64,000 nt of DNA from an uncultured Gammaproteobacteria bacterium (GCA_902556205.1 CACDVH010000004.1:1-64000), one strand, 5' to 3'. Positions 7,559 to 17,150 are shown, counted from the stretch's first letter. Notes: generated by a model from the letters alone, not told the origin. Made by a program: numbers and translations.

Positions 7559-9922
7559 ATGACTTCTGTCCAGCTTTCAGATTTCGAGGATAAATTTAAA
7601 AATCCTTCTGATATTCTCCATGATGCCCTAAATGGTTGCTTTTTAGAGGCTTCAAAAGTTATGACGCCAAATGGACTGAAGGTCTATTTAGATGGCGCTG
7701 GTGCACTTCATGCAATGGGAAAAGGGGAAGATATGGTGATCTCTTTCCTAGAAGAAACGCCAATGGTCGTAAAGGAGGTTGGTGAATCCATTATTGGAGA
7801 AATTATCTTCTCAATAATGAAGATGTCATCACAGACATCGGCAGCAGTAATAGTCTTAATGATTTCAAGCCTTCCTAATGTCGCAAGGCGAATGAGTGAT
7901 TTTGATTTATTGAAAGGATATCTTAGGTTATTGGAAAGAATGATTGCTCTTGCCCCCAGAGGTATGAGACCAATGCTTAGTAATATCGATCTATTAACTA
8001 GTAAGCTTACTTTGGGTGGTTTAAGGCGATGGGTATTATATGGCGCTGAAACATTTAATCGTGATTTTAAAGCGCAGACCGCCTATTTTGAATTAAGTAG
8101 TGCGGAATCATTGCAGATTATTGAACAAGAGAGGAGAGGCACCTTATTTATTGATAATCAAAGAAAATTGCAGTTCTATCTTAGGGCGTTTTATAACCGT
8201 GATTTTTTTCTTCGTCCCACTGCTGGTGACTATGAAACAAAAAAAGGGTTAAAGCCTTATATTGAGTATGGCGTTATGCATATACCTGATGCCTATGATG
8301 ACTATCAACATGCTTCTGGAAAAATTATTTCAGGTATTGATTGTTACAGGGCTGTCTGCTCTCATGCAGCAGCTCATATTATGGAGACTGAGTCTGCTTT
8401 TAAGGGTGATTCATTAAACCCCTTGCAAGTTGCCTGTGTCTCTCTTATTGAAGACTTAAGGGTCGAACTCAATACGATTAAAAAGTTTCCAGGCATGAAG
8501 AAAATTTGGATTGCACTTCATCCAGAAGATGACGATCTCAAAGATTTAAATCCATTTATATCTGATTTAGTCGATTTTTCAAGAGCTGCACTTGACTCAA
8601 ACTATAGCGCTAAACAGCCATTCAATTTGGAGTTTTTAAAGCTATTTAATGAGAAGGTGATAGAGTCTGGTAATTCATCTGAAATGAGTTTTGACCTAGG
8701 TATGCAATATTATGAGTTAATCAAATCTGAAACAGATGTCAAAATTAGTGCTTCGGCTCTTGTAGCTGCGCCAATACCATACAGAGATGATAATCGATAT
8801 ATTTGGGATTATGAGGAGCTAGATTGGATTTCTGAAGGAAATGACTATGTTCCTGCAAGTCAAAGGCAGGTTCGACGAAAAGCAAATATTATGGAAATGT
8901 ATAACGAGCTAGATGTTGAGACAGCTGGCGATGATGCTCAAGAAATATGGACTCTTGAGACTGAGTATTTTCCTGATGAGCTTGATGGTGCTAGTCTTAA
9001 TGAAATCGAAGGCAAGGAGCCAGTAAGTGAGCCTTTTCACTACAATGAGTGGGACTATCAATTACAGTTGTATCGTCCAAATTGGGCAACTTTATACGAA
9101 AGAAGGCTAAGAAAAGGTAACTTTGAGACAGTTAATAAAATTTTGAAAGAGCATAAGCCAATTGCAAATCAACTCAAAAATGCGATTGACCAAATGCAGC
9201 CTCAAGGTTTGGTTAAATTAAAGAAGCAACATGAGGGCAGTGAACTTGATATAGATTCATGCGTTTCAGCTCTAGCAGATATAAGGTCTGGCTTAACTCC
9301 GTCAGATAGGATTTATGTAAAAAAAGTTCAACATATACGAGATGTTTCAGTAAACCTTCTTATGGACTTATCGGAATCGACAAATGATATGGTTGTTGGC
9401 AGTGACAAAACTATCTTAGAGTTGATGAAAGAAGCTACTGCACTCTTATCGTGGGCAATCGATAAGATTGGAGACAAGCTTACAATAGCTGGCTTTGCTT
9501 CAGATTCAAGGCATGATGTTCAGTACTATCGGTTTAAGCCGTTTCATTATAGTTTTAATGATGAAGTCAAGGGTAGGCTTGCAGGAATAAAGGGAGGGCT
9601 TTCGACTCGAATGGGCGCAGCGATGAGACATGCTGGTGTAGACTTGTTGACTCAGTCTTCAGCCAAAAAAATATTACTGGTTTTGACTGATGGAGAGCCA
9701 TCAGATATTGACGTTGACGATCCCCAGCACCTTCGTATGGATGCAAAAAAAGCTGTCGAAGAGTTAAGAAGTCATGGAATTATTACTTTTTGTATTAGTT
9801 TGGATCCATATGCAGATCAGTATGTATCAAGAATTTTTGGAAAAAATCGTTTTATGGTGATTGATAATCTTCAAAAACTTCCAGAAAGGCTGCCTCAACT
9901 ATTTATTTCATTAACAAAGTAA
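7559..9922 (+). CDS. cbbO: RuBisCO activase adaptor CbbO with von Willebrand factor A domain
   Basis: Large partner of CbbQ, 787 aa, normal for CbbO. In studied systems one CbbO binds the CbbQ hexamer and recruits inhibited RuBisCO through its C-terminal VWA domain. The VWA metal-site motif DLSES is at residues 603-607, and the later LTDGEPSD (near 709) supplies the third MIDAS loop. The N-terminal 550 residues are the CbbO/NorD-like helical region. NorD proteins of denitrifiers share this architecture, but the linkage to cbbLSQ settles the assignment. The next gene starts 15 bp after the stop, so the operon continues. Confidence 0.95.
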   Translation: MTSVQLSDFEDKFKNPSDILHDALNGCFLEASKVMTPNGLKVYLDGAGALHAMGKGEDMVISFLEETPMVVKEVGESIIGEIIFSIMKMSSQTSAAVIVLMISSLPNVARRMSDFDLLKGYLRLLERMIALAPRGMRPMLSNIDLLTSKLTLGGLRRWVLYGAETFNRDFKAQTAYFELSSAESLQIIEQERRGTLFIDNQRKLQFYLRAFYNRDFFLRPTAGDYETKKGLKPYIEYGVMHIPDAYDDYQHASGKIISGIDCYRAVCSHAAAHIMETESAFKGDSLNPLQVACVSLIEDLRVELNTIKKFPGMKKIWIALHPEDDDLKDLNPFISDLVDFSRAALDSNYSAKQPFNLEFLKLFNEKVIESGNSSEMSFDLGMQYYELIKSETDVKISASALVAAPIPYRDDNRYIWDYEELDWISEGNDYVPASQRQVRRKANIMEMYNELDVETAGDDAQEIWTLETEYFPDELDGASLNEIEGKEPVSEPFHYNEWDYQLQLYRPNWATLYERRLRKGNFETVNKILKEHKPIANQLKNAIDQMQPQGLVKLKKQHEGSELDIDSCVSALADIRSGLTPSDRIYVKKVQHIRDVSVNLLMDLSESTNDMVVGSDKTILELMKEATALLSWAIDKIGDKLTIAGFASDSRHDVQYYRFKPFHYSFNDEVKGRLAGIKGGLSTRMGAAMRHAGVDLLTQSSAKKILLVLTDGEPSDIDVDDPQHLRMDAKKAVEELRSHGIITFCISLDPYADQYVSRIFGKNRFMVIDNLQKLPERLPQLFISLTK

Positions 9923-9937
9923 CCACTCAAATTAAAG

Positions 9938-10471
9938 ATGAAATTAGCCAGCTTCAAGTCTGAAATTAAAAAATTAGATCAAGACTTCCTGCAATCTATT
10001 CTTGATGGTTCTGCCTTAATTATGGATAAGGATGAAGCGCTCAATCTTGGAAGCTCTAATGGTGCCTTTGTTATTTTTTGGATTGAGGATGAAGATTTTA
10101 GTTCAGTTGAGAAATTGAGAGATTACTTAATGATTGAAGCAGAAGATTTGCTCACAAATTATTATGAGCATAGCCCCTTAAGCAGAGAGTATTTCGAAAA
10201 AAAATTCTCAGAATTAATGCTTCAGTACGGTGAAGAATCATTTGCATCGCAACCTGGGGGGATGCCTGAGAAAAGCATTATGGTTACGGATGGTGAACTA
10301 ACAATTTTGTCTGAGAGTGATTATGTATTTAAGTATGGTCTGTATCTTAAACTTGATGAAAAATTGAACCCTCAAATTTCAGCTGTTAAAGCCAAAAATT
10401 GGCTCCAGTCAGGAGCAGCCTATAACGATTACATTGCAGTCAACGTTTTTCGTTTTAGTGCAATTGAATAA
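9938..10471 (+). CDS. Unrecognised soluble protein at the end of the cbbQO operon
   Basis: 177 aa with no family I recognise. It has no signal peptide or membrane segment, no cysteine, a single histidine, and many acidic and aromatic residues (WIEDEDFSSVEKL; EDLLTNYYEHSPLSREYFEKKF), so it should be a folded acidic cytoplasmic protein. A GMPEKSIMVTDGELTIL segment separates an N-terminal helical half from a C-terminal half rich in beta-type residues. It begins 15 bp after cbbO and ends 48 bp before the malonyl-CoA decarboxylase ATG, on the same strand with no terminator. Co-expression with the RuBisCO activase is therefore likely. A role in RuBisCO assembly or activation, or with the decarboxylase, is only inference. 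The Shine-Dalgarno is weak. Confidence 0.8.
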   Translation: MKLASFKSEIKKLDQDFLQSILDGSALIMDKDEALNLGSSNGAFVIFWIEDEDFSSVEKLRDYLMIEAEDLLTNYYEHSPLSREYFEKKFSELMLQYGEESFASQPGGMPEKSIMVTDGELTILSESDYVFKYGLYLKLDEKLNPQISAVKAKNWLQSGAAYNDYIAVNVFRFSAIE

Positions 10472-10519
10472 TTAAAAAGAATCTTGTACAATTACCGCTC
10501 CATTAGTGATGGAGCAAAT

Positions 10520-11827
10520 ATGAACCAGCATCAAAACTTTTTAAACTCAGTCATCCAACGTTTAGGTATTGGAAGGCCTGGTAAAAAAAGCTTAAATCCA
10601 GAGAATTTAATCAGCCTTTGCAATCAGCTTGTTAGTAAAAATGGTGAGGCGACTCTTTTTTCACTCGCAAAGTCGATCCTAGAGGATTTTGACTCGCTTT
10701 CAGATGAGCAAAAGAAAACATTTTTCATAGAATTACTCAAACAGTTCAGCGTTGATCGTCCATCATTAAAAACAGCATTAAAGGATCTAGACTATAGCGA
10801 TGAAGGACAATTAAGAAAGCTTCATAAGTTAATTGAGCCTAAGAGTCAAGAATTATTTAGAAGGCTCAATCAAGCTCCAAATGGAACCTCATCTTTATTA
10901 AAAATGAGAGAATCTTTATTAAAAAGTATTAAGGATTCTCCTGAATTAAAGTCCCTAGATTTCGATTTTGTTCATTTATTTAAGTCCTGGTTTAATCGTG
11001 GATTTTTAAGATTAGAGCGCATTGACTGGTCAACCAGTGCAAATATTCTTGAAAAAATAATGGAATATGAGGCCGTTCATGATATATCTGATTGGGAAGA
11101 TCTTCAGAATAGAGTAGCTGCTTCCGATAGGCGTCTTTATGCTTTTTTTCACCCAGCATTGCCGGATGAGCCACTTATTTTTATAGAGGTTGCATTAATG
11201 AATGATGTTCCAGATTCAATCATGCCAATTCTGGATTTATCGGTTGTGCCTATTGACCCAAATAGTGCAAATACAGCTGTTTTTTATTCCATCTCTAATT
11301 GCCAAATGGCTCTAAAGGGAGTTTCTTTTGGAAGCTTTCTCATAAAGCAAGTGGTTTCTGAAATTCAGAAGGAGTTTAAAGAAATAAAGCAGTTTGTTAC
11401 CCTGTCTCCGGTCCCAGGACTTAGGAAATGGGCTCATAAGATGAACTCCTCAAAAGATACAGAGCTTTCAGATAGAATCTCCGAAGATATCAGCGATTGC
11501 TGCAATAAAGAAGAGATTGATCAGTCGGCTCTATTACGGCTTACCTACCATTATTTGACTCAAATAAAAAATAAGAGTGGTGATGCAATTAATCCAGTTG
11601 CGCATTTCCATTTAGGGAATGGAGCATCAATCTATAAAATCCATATAGATGCAAATAGTAATCAAATAGCTATTGACGACTCTTGGGGAGTTATGGTGAA
11701 TTACCTTTATGATTTAGATCTTGTTGCAAAAAATCATGAGTCATATACCAACAAGGAGCCTATAGCAGTATCACCCAAGCTCACTAAATCCATTCAAAAC
11801 AAAAAGAAAAAACTCTTGGCTTATTAG
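10520..11827 (+). CDS. Malonyl-CoA decarboxylase
   Basis: Converts malonyl-CoA to acetyl-CoA and CO2. I start it at ATG 10520, not the TTG at 10484 of the ORF track, because GGAG lies five bases upstream; this gives 435 aa. An N-terminal helical domain is followed by the GNAT-like catalytic domain: AFFHPALPDEPLIFIEVAL, FVTLSPVPGLRKWA, and HFHLGNGASIYKI near residue 360, with the catalytic-type His. DDSWGVMVNYLYDL is the diverged form of the usual SxGxMVNYxY. The gene closes the cbb operon. Sitting next to RuBisCO is unusual: the reaction releases CO2 but could equally control malonyl-CoA for fatty acid synthesis. It overlaps the next, convergent gene by 4 bp. Confidence 0.9.
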   Translation: MNQHQNFLNSVIQRLGIGRPGKKSLNPENLISLCNQLVSKNGEATLFSLAKSILEDFDSLSDEQKKTFFIELLKQFSVDRPSLKTALKDLDYSDEGQLRKLHKLIEPKSQELFRRLNQAPNGTSSLLKMRESLLKSIKDSPELKSLDFDFVHLFKSWFNRGFLRLERIDWSTSANILEKIMEYEAVHDISDWEDLQNRVAASDRRLYAFFHPALPDEPLIFIEVALMNDVPDSIMPILDLSVVPIDPNSANTAVFYSISNCQMALKGVSFGSFLIKQVVSEIQKEFKEIKQFVTLSPVPGLRKWAHKMNSSKDTELSDRISEDISDCCNKEEIDQSALLRLTYHYLTQIKNKSGDAINPVAHFHLGNGASIYKIHIDANSNQIAIDDSWGVMVNYLYDLDLVAKNHESYTNKEPIAVSPKLTKSIQNKKKKLLAY

Positions 11828-12510
11828 ATTAGCAAAAAGTAGACAAAAGCAACCAACCCAAATAAAACTATTTGATGCGATAGATATATGATTAATGCAT
11901 GCTTGCCCATAAACTCAATCATTCTTGAACGATAAGTAAATACTTTTTGATAAAAAGGATTATGCCCAAGAAATATTCCAATAAATACAAAGGATAGCCA
12001 TGGAAATAATGGGTAGTAATCGACACTACCATTGGGCAAATATGACTCAAAAATATTTGAAAGAAAACTAAGATTGGGTTGATCAAAGATTATGCTAATC
12101 AGGATTAATATGGCAATCAAAAGTGAGGTTTTGGGCTGGTTTACAAATGCTAAAGTGATTAAGGATGAAACCCAAATCAAATGAAGAATACCAAAATAAA
12201 CCCATCCATCAGGAAACATAATGTAGGTCCCAAATGACACCATGAGGGCAGCCATACCAAGATATGATAGACGTCTGAAGAATTTTTTATATTGAATGCC
12301 TTTGCTGTGAGCAAAAACTAAGCTAATTCCAACCGCACTCAAAAAGAGAAAAACTATTAAGCAGCGCCAGGCTATACCCAGCCAATGTGTGAATAAAGGA
12401 ATTTCTGTAAAACCAAAAGTGTTTAGATCATAGATGAAGTGAAATGCAATCATCATAATGATTGCTATGCCTCTCATTAGGTCAAGGGAGGCATCTCTTT
12501 GATTAGCCAT
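11824..12510 (-). CDS. DUF1624/HGSNAT-type membrane acyltransferase-like protein
   Basis: Integral membrane protein, 228 aa, with about six or seven hydrophobic helices. The N-terminus RDASLDLMRGIAIIMMIAFHFIYDLNTFG is the hallmark of the DUF1624 family, related to the catalytic domain of heparan-alpha-glucosaminide N-acetyltransferase; the His in the first helix is the presumed acetyl carrier. The natural substrate is unknown, and modification of a cell-envelope component is a guess. It is convergent with malonyl-CoA decarboxylase (4-bp overlap) and starts 14 bp after mogA, so it is probably the last gene of the Moco transcript by position rather than function. Confidence 0.8.
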   Translation of the reverse strand: MANQRDASLDLMRGIAIIMMIAFHFIYDLNTFGFTEIPLFTHWLGIAWRCLIVFLFLSAVGISLVFAHSKGIQYKKFFRRLSYLGMAALMVSFGTYIMFPDGWVYFGILHLIWVSSLITLAFVNQPKTSLLIAILILISIIFDQPNLSFLSNIFESYLPNGSVDYYPLFPWLSFVFIGIFLGHNPFYQKVFTYRSRMIEFMGKHALIIYLSHQIVLFGLVAFVYFLLI

Positions 12511-12524
12511 AAAATATGCTGAAG

Positions 12525-13055
12525 TTACTCAAATACCTGAGTCACAAAAGCTTTGTCAATTGTAATGATTGAATCATCGAGTAGTTCTAGACATTTTGGC
12601 ACTGCAAGAAAAACGGCTCCAAGACAAACTGCTATAGCTACAGGCTTTCCTGGAAGGTTAATCATTAAAGTTTTGCCACGAGTCCCAGCAATCTGTCTGG
12701 ATAGAATTGCAGTTGGAACTGTTCGAAGTGAAACTATTCTCATCTGTTCAGCAAAGCCATCAAAGATTCTCTCACAAACCGCTTCTGTAGCCTCAGGGGT
12801 GACATCTCTTGTTGTTGGTCCTGTTCCTCCAGTACTGAGAATAAGGTTGCACCCAAGATTATCACTCATATCAATTAAAGTTTCTTCTATTAGTGACTGT
12901 TCATCTTCAATCACTTTCGAAACAATATCATAAGGACAGGTAACAGCATTTGAAATCCACTCCTGCATTGCTGGTCCGCTTATGTCTTCATATACTCCCC
13001 TAGCAGCTCTATCTGAAATCGTAAGAAAACCAATCTTAATTTTATTATTTGCCAT
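12525..13055 (-). CDS. mogA: Molybdopterin adenylyltransferase
   Basis: Activates molybdopterin by adenylation, the step before MoeA inserts molybdate. 176 aa, a single MoCF-biosynthesis domain. Motifs: GFLTISDRAARGVYEDISGP at the start, then STGGTGPTTRDVTPEAT (the nucleotide/pterin binding loop), and a C-terminal LPGKPVAIAVCL. The length and ISDRA...YED start favour MogA over the shorter MoaB. It lies 7 bp after moaD within the minus-strand moeA-moaC-moaA-moaD-mogA run. Confidence 0.93.
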   Translation of the reverse strand: MANNKIKIGFLTISDRAARGVYEDISGPAMQEWISNAVTCPYDIVSKVIEDEQSLIEETLIDMSDNLGCNLILSTGGTGPTTRDVTPEATEAVCERIFDGFAEQMRIVSLRTVPTAILSRQIAGTRGKTLMINLPGKPVAIAVCLGAVFLAVPKCLELLDDSIITIDKAFVTQVFE

Positions 13056-13062
13056 TTTTATT

Positions 13063-13299
13063 TTATCCTCCAGTCACTGGTGGGAAGAAGGCTACCTCAT
13101 CCGCCTCATTGACTATTGTATCTTCAGAAGCTATCTCTTGGTTTACTGCGCATAGTATATTTTTCGGGAAGTGATGTTCCCCGTATTTTTGTATGAGCTC
13201 TTTTTTAATCGTTGATATTTTGACTGGTGATTTAAAATCTAAATCTTCATCAGAGGTGTTTAAATTTTCTTTGAGTGAGGCAAAGTAAAGTATTTTCAT
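13063..13299 (-). CDS. moaD: Molybdopterin synthase small subunit (sulfur carrier)
   Basis: Ubiquitin-like sulfur carrier of 78 aa ending in FFPPVTGG. The terminal Gly-Gly is adenylated by MoeB and converted to the thiocarboxylate that MoaE uses to add dithiolene sulfurs to c[14 protein letters not shown] at the N-terminus is the typical first beta strand. It overlaps the end of moaA by 4 bp. Its partner moaE is on the same strand but 3.4 kb upstream, separated by moeA, moaC, moaA and mobA. Confidence 0.93.
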   Translation of the reverse strand: MKILYFASLKENLNTSDEDLDFKSPVKISTIKKELIQKYGEHHFPKNILCAVNQEIASEDTIVNEADEVAFFPPVTGG

Positions 13300-14291
13300 C
13301 CTCCCATCTCCACCATTTGTCGATTACTAATATTATCAACAACGGAGTCAAAAAAATGTTTTTCGGGTTTTTTTGTAATTGCGTTGAGGATTAATTGTTT
13401 TACTTCCTGATCTTTTATACCTGACCTGATAGCGTCTCTAAGAGAGACAGAGTCTTTCTGACCAAGGCAGAGAATTAATTCACCTTTAGCGGTTAACCTT
13501 ACTCGATTGCAGCTACTACAAAAGTTATTAGAAACGGCAGAAATGGTTCCTATGCTAGTGTTTGTACCTTCGATTTTAAGAGCTTTTGCAGGCCCATCAG
13601 TTTGCTTAGAGTCTTGAGATTTGAGCCTATCTCCATAAGCTGCATAAACCCGATCTAAAATATCTTTTTCACTCAGATGCCTGTCTACTGACTCTATTCC
13701 AGCAAGACCAATGGGCATTGTTTCAATAAATCGAAGGTCTAGACCTCTATTAATTGCAAACTCAATCATTGATTCAATTTCATCATCATTAGTGCCCTTC
13801 ATGACAACCATATTAAGCTTAATTGGTTTCATCCCAGCTGATATTGCAGCATCAATTCCATTGATAACAGTTTCTAAGTCTCCATCTCTTGTGATTTCTT
13901 TAAACCTCTCAGGGATAAGGGAGTCAATAGAAATATTAGCTCTATTGATGCCATGATTTTTTAATTTCAAAGCCATCGCTGGCAAAAGATGGGCATTAGT
14001 TGAGAGAGGGATGTCACTTAGCCCAGGGATATCACCGAGCATTCTAGTTAAATCAAGAATGTCTTTTCGAAGAAGTGGCTCTCCACCAGTAAGTCGGACT
14101 TTCGTCACTCCTAGCTCAGCAAACAATCGAACAATTCTTGCAATTTCTTCGAAGGTCAGAACCTGTGCTTTTTTAGTGTGAGTTTGGTGATCCTCATCTC
14201 TACAGTAATGACAACGATAGTTACAATGATCAGTAACTGAGACCCTCAAGTAAGTAATTTTTCTGTTGAATGGGTCAACTATTTGATTCAT
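13296..14291 (-). CDS. moaA: GTP 3',8-cyclase (radical SAM)
   Basis: First enzyme of molybdenum-cofactor synthesis: with MoaC it turns GTP into cyclic pyranopterin monophosphate. 331 aa. The radical-SAM cluster ligands are CNYRCHYC (Cys23, Cys27, Cys30), followed by [13 protein letters not shown]. The second, substrate-binding Fe-S cluster uses [20 protein letters not shown] near the C-terminus. The chain ends with the conserved Gly-Gly (VEMGG) needed for activity in characterised MoaA. It overlaps both moaC and moaD by 4 bp, which indicates tight translational coupling. Confidence 0.97.
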   Translation of the reverse strand: MNQIVDPFNRKITYLRVSVTDHCNYRCHYCRDEDHQTHTKKAQVLTFEEIARIVRLFAELGVTKVRLTGGEPLLRKDILDLTRMLGDIPGLSDIPLSTNAHLLPAMALKLKNHGINRANISIDSLIPERFKEITRDGDLETVINGIDAAISAGMKPIKLNMVVMKGTNDDEIESMIEFAINRGLDLRFIETMPIGLAGIESVDRHLSEKDILDRVYAAYGDRLKSQDSKQTDGPAKALKIEGTNTSIGTISAVSNNFCSSCNRVRLTAKGELILCLGQKDSVSLRDAIRSGIKDQEVKQLILNAITKKPEKHFFDSVVDNISNRQMVEMGG

Positions 14292-14767
14292 GATTCTAAA
14301 ACCCAGTGGCCTGATTTACCACCTTTTTTTTCTAAAAGTTGAACATTATCAATAGTCATAAAGCGATCAACTGCCTTACACATATCATAAACTGTCAGAG
14401 CCGCAATACTTGCAGCAGTTAGTGCTTCCATCTCAACTCCTGTTCTGCCATTCAGCTTTGCAGTAGCAGTGATTTCAATACAGTTTTTTTCACTATTAGG
14501 AGTAAGCTCAACATTGACCTTTGTGAGCATTAACGGATGGCAAAGAGGGATAAGCTCTGAGCATTTCTTGGCAGCTTGTATGCCTGCTATCTTGGCCACT
14601 GAGAGAACGTCACCTTTTTTATGAGAGCCGGAGACTATGAGGTCTAGAGTTTTGCTCTGCATTACAACTCTAGCACCGGCTTTGGCTTCTCGCATAGTAT
14701 TTTCTTTGTCCGAAACATCAACCATTTGCGCTTCGCCATTTGAATTGATATGCGTTAATTTGCTCAT
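14288..14767 (-). CDS. moaC: Cyclic pyranopterin monophosphate synthase
   Basis: Converts 3',8-cyclo-GTP to cPMP, acting directly after MoaA. 159 aa, full length. Conserved blocks: [16 protein letters not shown], the active-site segment [10 protein letters not shown], and [25 protein letters not shown], containing the catalytic lysine. It overlaps moeA upstream and moaA downstream by 4 bp each. Confidence 0.97.
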   Translation of the reverse strand: MSKLTHINSNGEAQMVDVSDKENTMREAKAGARVVMQSKTLDLIVSGSHKKGDVLSVAKIAGIQAAKKCSELIPLCHPLMLTKVNVELTPNSEKNCIEITATAKLNGRTGVEMEALTAASIAALTVYDMCKAVDRFMTIDNVQLLEKKGGKSGHWVLES

Positions 14768-16026
14768 CTTGTTAGCTCACTTAGTGGGTAGTAATCAAGA
14801 ATGGTACCACTATCAAATGTAGTATTTTCAGGTATCTCAATAATTCCATCAGCCCAAACTATTGAACTCATGACATCTGAGCCTTGTTTAGGATACAAGC
14901 TTGCCATGGGATTCTCAGACGAGTAATCAATTTGAACTCGAGCATATTCTCTTCTAGGTTTAGCACGCTTGCAGTCAAAATTTGTTTTTACTTTAATTGG
15001 TACATTTTTGAAATTGCTGTTTCCTTGCATTTTTTTAATATATGGTAGGGCAAAAATACAGTACGTAACGAAGCTAGACACTGGATTTCCTGGAAGACCT
15101 ATAAAAGGAATATTTCTCACTTGACCATAGGCGAGAGGTTTGCCAGGCTTCATTTTAATTTTCCAAAGGTTGAGTGAGCCAAGTTTTTCAACGGCAGGCT
15201 TAACATGATCTTCTTCGCCAACAGAAACTCCACCAGTAGTCATAATCAAATCACAGCCTTTTGACAGCTTTTCAAGTGCACCACAGGTTGAATCAAAATT
15301 ATCTTTAATGTTGCCAAGATTAAGGACCTCGCAACCAGCGTTTTTTAAAAGAGCGACTAGTGCATATCGATTCGAATTATAAATTTTTCCTGCTGTTAAG
15401 GAATTTCCAGGCTCAACCAGTTCATCTCCAGTAAAGAATACTCCAACCTTGAGTCTTTTAAAGACATGAAGCTCTGCGATTCCAACTGATGCAGCAAGAG
15501 ATATATCTTCTGGTTCAATTTTTTTTCCAGTTTTAAGGATGACATCATTCTTTAAAATGTCATTGCCTGTTGGGCGAATATTTTCATTCAAGTCAATAGA
15601 TCTTCTAATTGTTATCTCTGAGCCGTCTTCAGAGGCTTGACACTCCTCCTGCATGACAACTGTATTTGCTCCTTTTGGGATGGGCGCTCCCGTGAAAATT
15701 CTTGCAGCATTCCCTTTTTTAAGTTCGTTTCCAGTGGAACCAGCAGCAATTCTGTCAACCACACTAAAGGTTTGATTTGTTGAGTTTAGGTTTTTTTCAT
15801 CAAGCGCAATCGTATAGCCATCCATAGCGCTATTATCAAACCCTGGCACGTTAATTTTAGAGTGAATATCTTCAGAGAGCACTCTTCCAATTGATTCATC
15901 TAAAGATGTCGTTTCAGCATGCTTTGAAACCCGAGCTGAATCAATTAAAAATTTGAGCGCATCATCAGCACTCATGAGAGAATCACTGAACATTGGATTG
16001 CCAGATTTGATTGATTGATCATTCAT
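14764..16026 (-). CDS. moeA: Molybdopterin molybdenumtransferase
   Basis: Inserts molybdate into adenylylated molybdopterin, the last general step of Moco assembly. 420 aa with the usual four domains. Visible motifs: [11 protein letters not shown] near residue 60, [18 protein letters not shown], the MoCF domain [15 protein letters not shown], and [13 protein letters not shown]. It is the first gene of the minus-strand Moco run and diverges from mobA, with 93 bp between the starts that should hold both promoters. I could not pick convincing -35/-10 boxes there. Confidence 0.96.
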   Translation of the reverse strand: MNDQSIKSGNPMFSDSLMSADDALKFLIDSARVSKHAETTSLDESIGRVLSEDIHSKINVPGFDNSAMDGYTIALDEKNLNSTNQTFSVVDRIAAGSTGNELKKGNAARIFTGAPIPKGANTVVMQEECQASEDGSEITIRRSIDLNENIRPTGNDILKNDVILKTGKKIEPEDISLAASVGIAELHVFKRLKVGVFFTGDELVEPGNSLTAGKIYNSNRYALVALLKNAGCEVLNLGNIKDNFDSTCGALEKLSKGCDLIMTTGGVSVGEEDHVKPAVEKLGSLNLWKIKMKPGKPLAYGQVRNIPFIGLPGNPVSSFVTYCIFALPYIKKMQGNSNFKNVPIKVKTNFDCKRAKPRREYARVQIDYSSENPMASLYPKQGSDVMSSIVWADGIIEIPENTTFDSGTILDYYPLSELTR

Positions 16027-16119
16027 GATGTTCTAATTTTTTTTTAGCTATAGAGAGTATTATACAATTGCAAGAAAATTTCCAAATTACAAATAACTTG
16101 AAAAAAGGACAGTAATTAA

Positions 16120-16698
16120 TTGAAAAATATTTTAAAACATGAAATTTCATCAGTTATTTTGGCAGGTGGTCAGGGACTAAGAATGAATGGAGTGGACAAG
16201 GGTTTGGTAGAATTTCGAGGACTGCCTTTGGTAGCTCATGTTGTAAACGTTATAGAATCAAGAGTGGACAAGGTATATATTAGTGCGAATAGAAGTTTTG
16301 ATGCTTACGCAACCTATGGAGAGGTCATTTCAGATGATTTATTGGACTTCCAAGGACCCCTTGCTGGAATTTCAAAGGCGTTAAAGGTTTGCTCAACTCA
16401 GTATCTCCTTGTTCTTCCATGTGATAGCCCCCTAATTGATTCGGAACTCATCGATGATTTAATAAATAAAATGGAACAAAAAGATGCTGATATTTGTGTA
16501 GCGCATGACGGCTCAATCATGCACGCAACGTTCGCTTTGATGAGGTCAAGCCTCAGTAAAAGCCTTGATTATTTTCTTGATGATGGGGGTCGCAAAATGG
16601 CTCATTGGTATCGCCAACAGAACATAGAAAGGGTTGATGTATCTAATCGTTTGGAGGTTTTAACTAATCTTAATAGCCTAGAAGATATGGAGTTTTAA
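16120..16698 (+). CDS. mobA: Molybdenum cofactor guanylyltransferase
   Basis: Adds GMP to Mo-molybdopterin to make the MGD cofactor used by the DMSO-reductase family (nitrate reductases, formate dehydrogenases and others). 192 aa. The nucleotide-binding signature SVILAGGQGLRMNGVDKGLVEF lies near the N-terminus and LPCDSPLI marks the metal-binding region. The start codon is TTG (LKNIL), with AAAAGGAC upstream. It is transcribed opposite to the rest of the cluster and overlaps moaE tail-to-tail by 4 bp. Its presence implies at least one MGD enzyme elsewhere in the genome. Confidence 0.94.
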   Translation: MKNILKHEISSVILAGGQGLRMNGVDKGLVEFRGLPLVAHVVNVIESRVDKVYISANRSFDAYATYGEVISDDLLDFQGPLAGISKALKVCSTQYLLVLPCDSPLIDSELIDDLINKMEQKDADICVAHDGSIMHATFALMRSSLSKSLDYFLDDGGRKMAHWYRQQNIERVDVSNRLEVLTNLNSLEDMEF

Positions 16699-17150
16699 CC
16701 TCGCCAGCGTTTTTTTTGTTCCTCATCACTTTCTCTTTTGCCAACCCATTTTTCTTCCTTATCTGAAACCTCTTTTTTCCAGAATGGGGCATCAGTTTTT
16801 AGAAAATCCATGATGTAGTTACATGAATCAAAGGCTGCTTGTCGATGTTTGCTTGAGGTTATGACCAAAACTATTTGATCACCAATGCCCAGAGTCCCAA
16901 CTCGATGAATAATCGTAATAGAATCAATTTCCCATTTCTTTCTTGCTTTGTCAGCAATTGATGAAAGTGATTTTTCTGTCATCCCTGGATAGTGCTCTAA
17001 GCTTAAGGATACTAGAGATTCACCTGTCAAATCGCGAACGGTTCCAATAAAACTAACTACTGCACCTATGCTGGAGCTAGTTGACTTGATTAACTCAACT
17101 TCAGTTGTTAGGTCAAAGTCCTCAGTTTGAACAATAATTTTATCCATCAT
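16695..17150 (-). CDS. moaE: Molybdopterin synthase catalytic subunit
   Basis: Large subunit of molybdopterin synthase, which transfers sulfur from MoaD thiocarboxylate to cPMP. 151 aa. Motifs: SFIGTVRD, LEHYPGMTEKSL, and SSKHRQAAFDSCNYIMDFLKTDAPFWKKE, containing the conserved Lys near the active site. It reads toward mobA and overlaps its end by 4 bp, so it is transcribed apart from moaD. The ATG-ATG at its start leaves one codon of doubt. Confidence 0.96.
   Translation of the reverse strand: MMDKIIVQTEDFDLTTEVELIKSTSSSIGAVVSFIGTVRDLTGESLVSLSLEHYPGMTEKSLSSIADKARKKWEIDSITIIHRVGTLGIGDQIVLVITSSKHRQAAFDSCNYIMDFLKTDAPFWKKEVSDKEEKWVGKRESDEEQKKRWRG

Noticed and set aside
10484-10519. TTG start of malonyl-CoA decarboxylase in the ORF track
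   Set aside because: ATG 10520 has GGAG five bases upstream, while the TTG has none.
12553-12933. 126-aa plus-strand ORF
   Set aside because: Lies wholly antisense to mogA, which has full family motifs.
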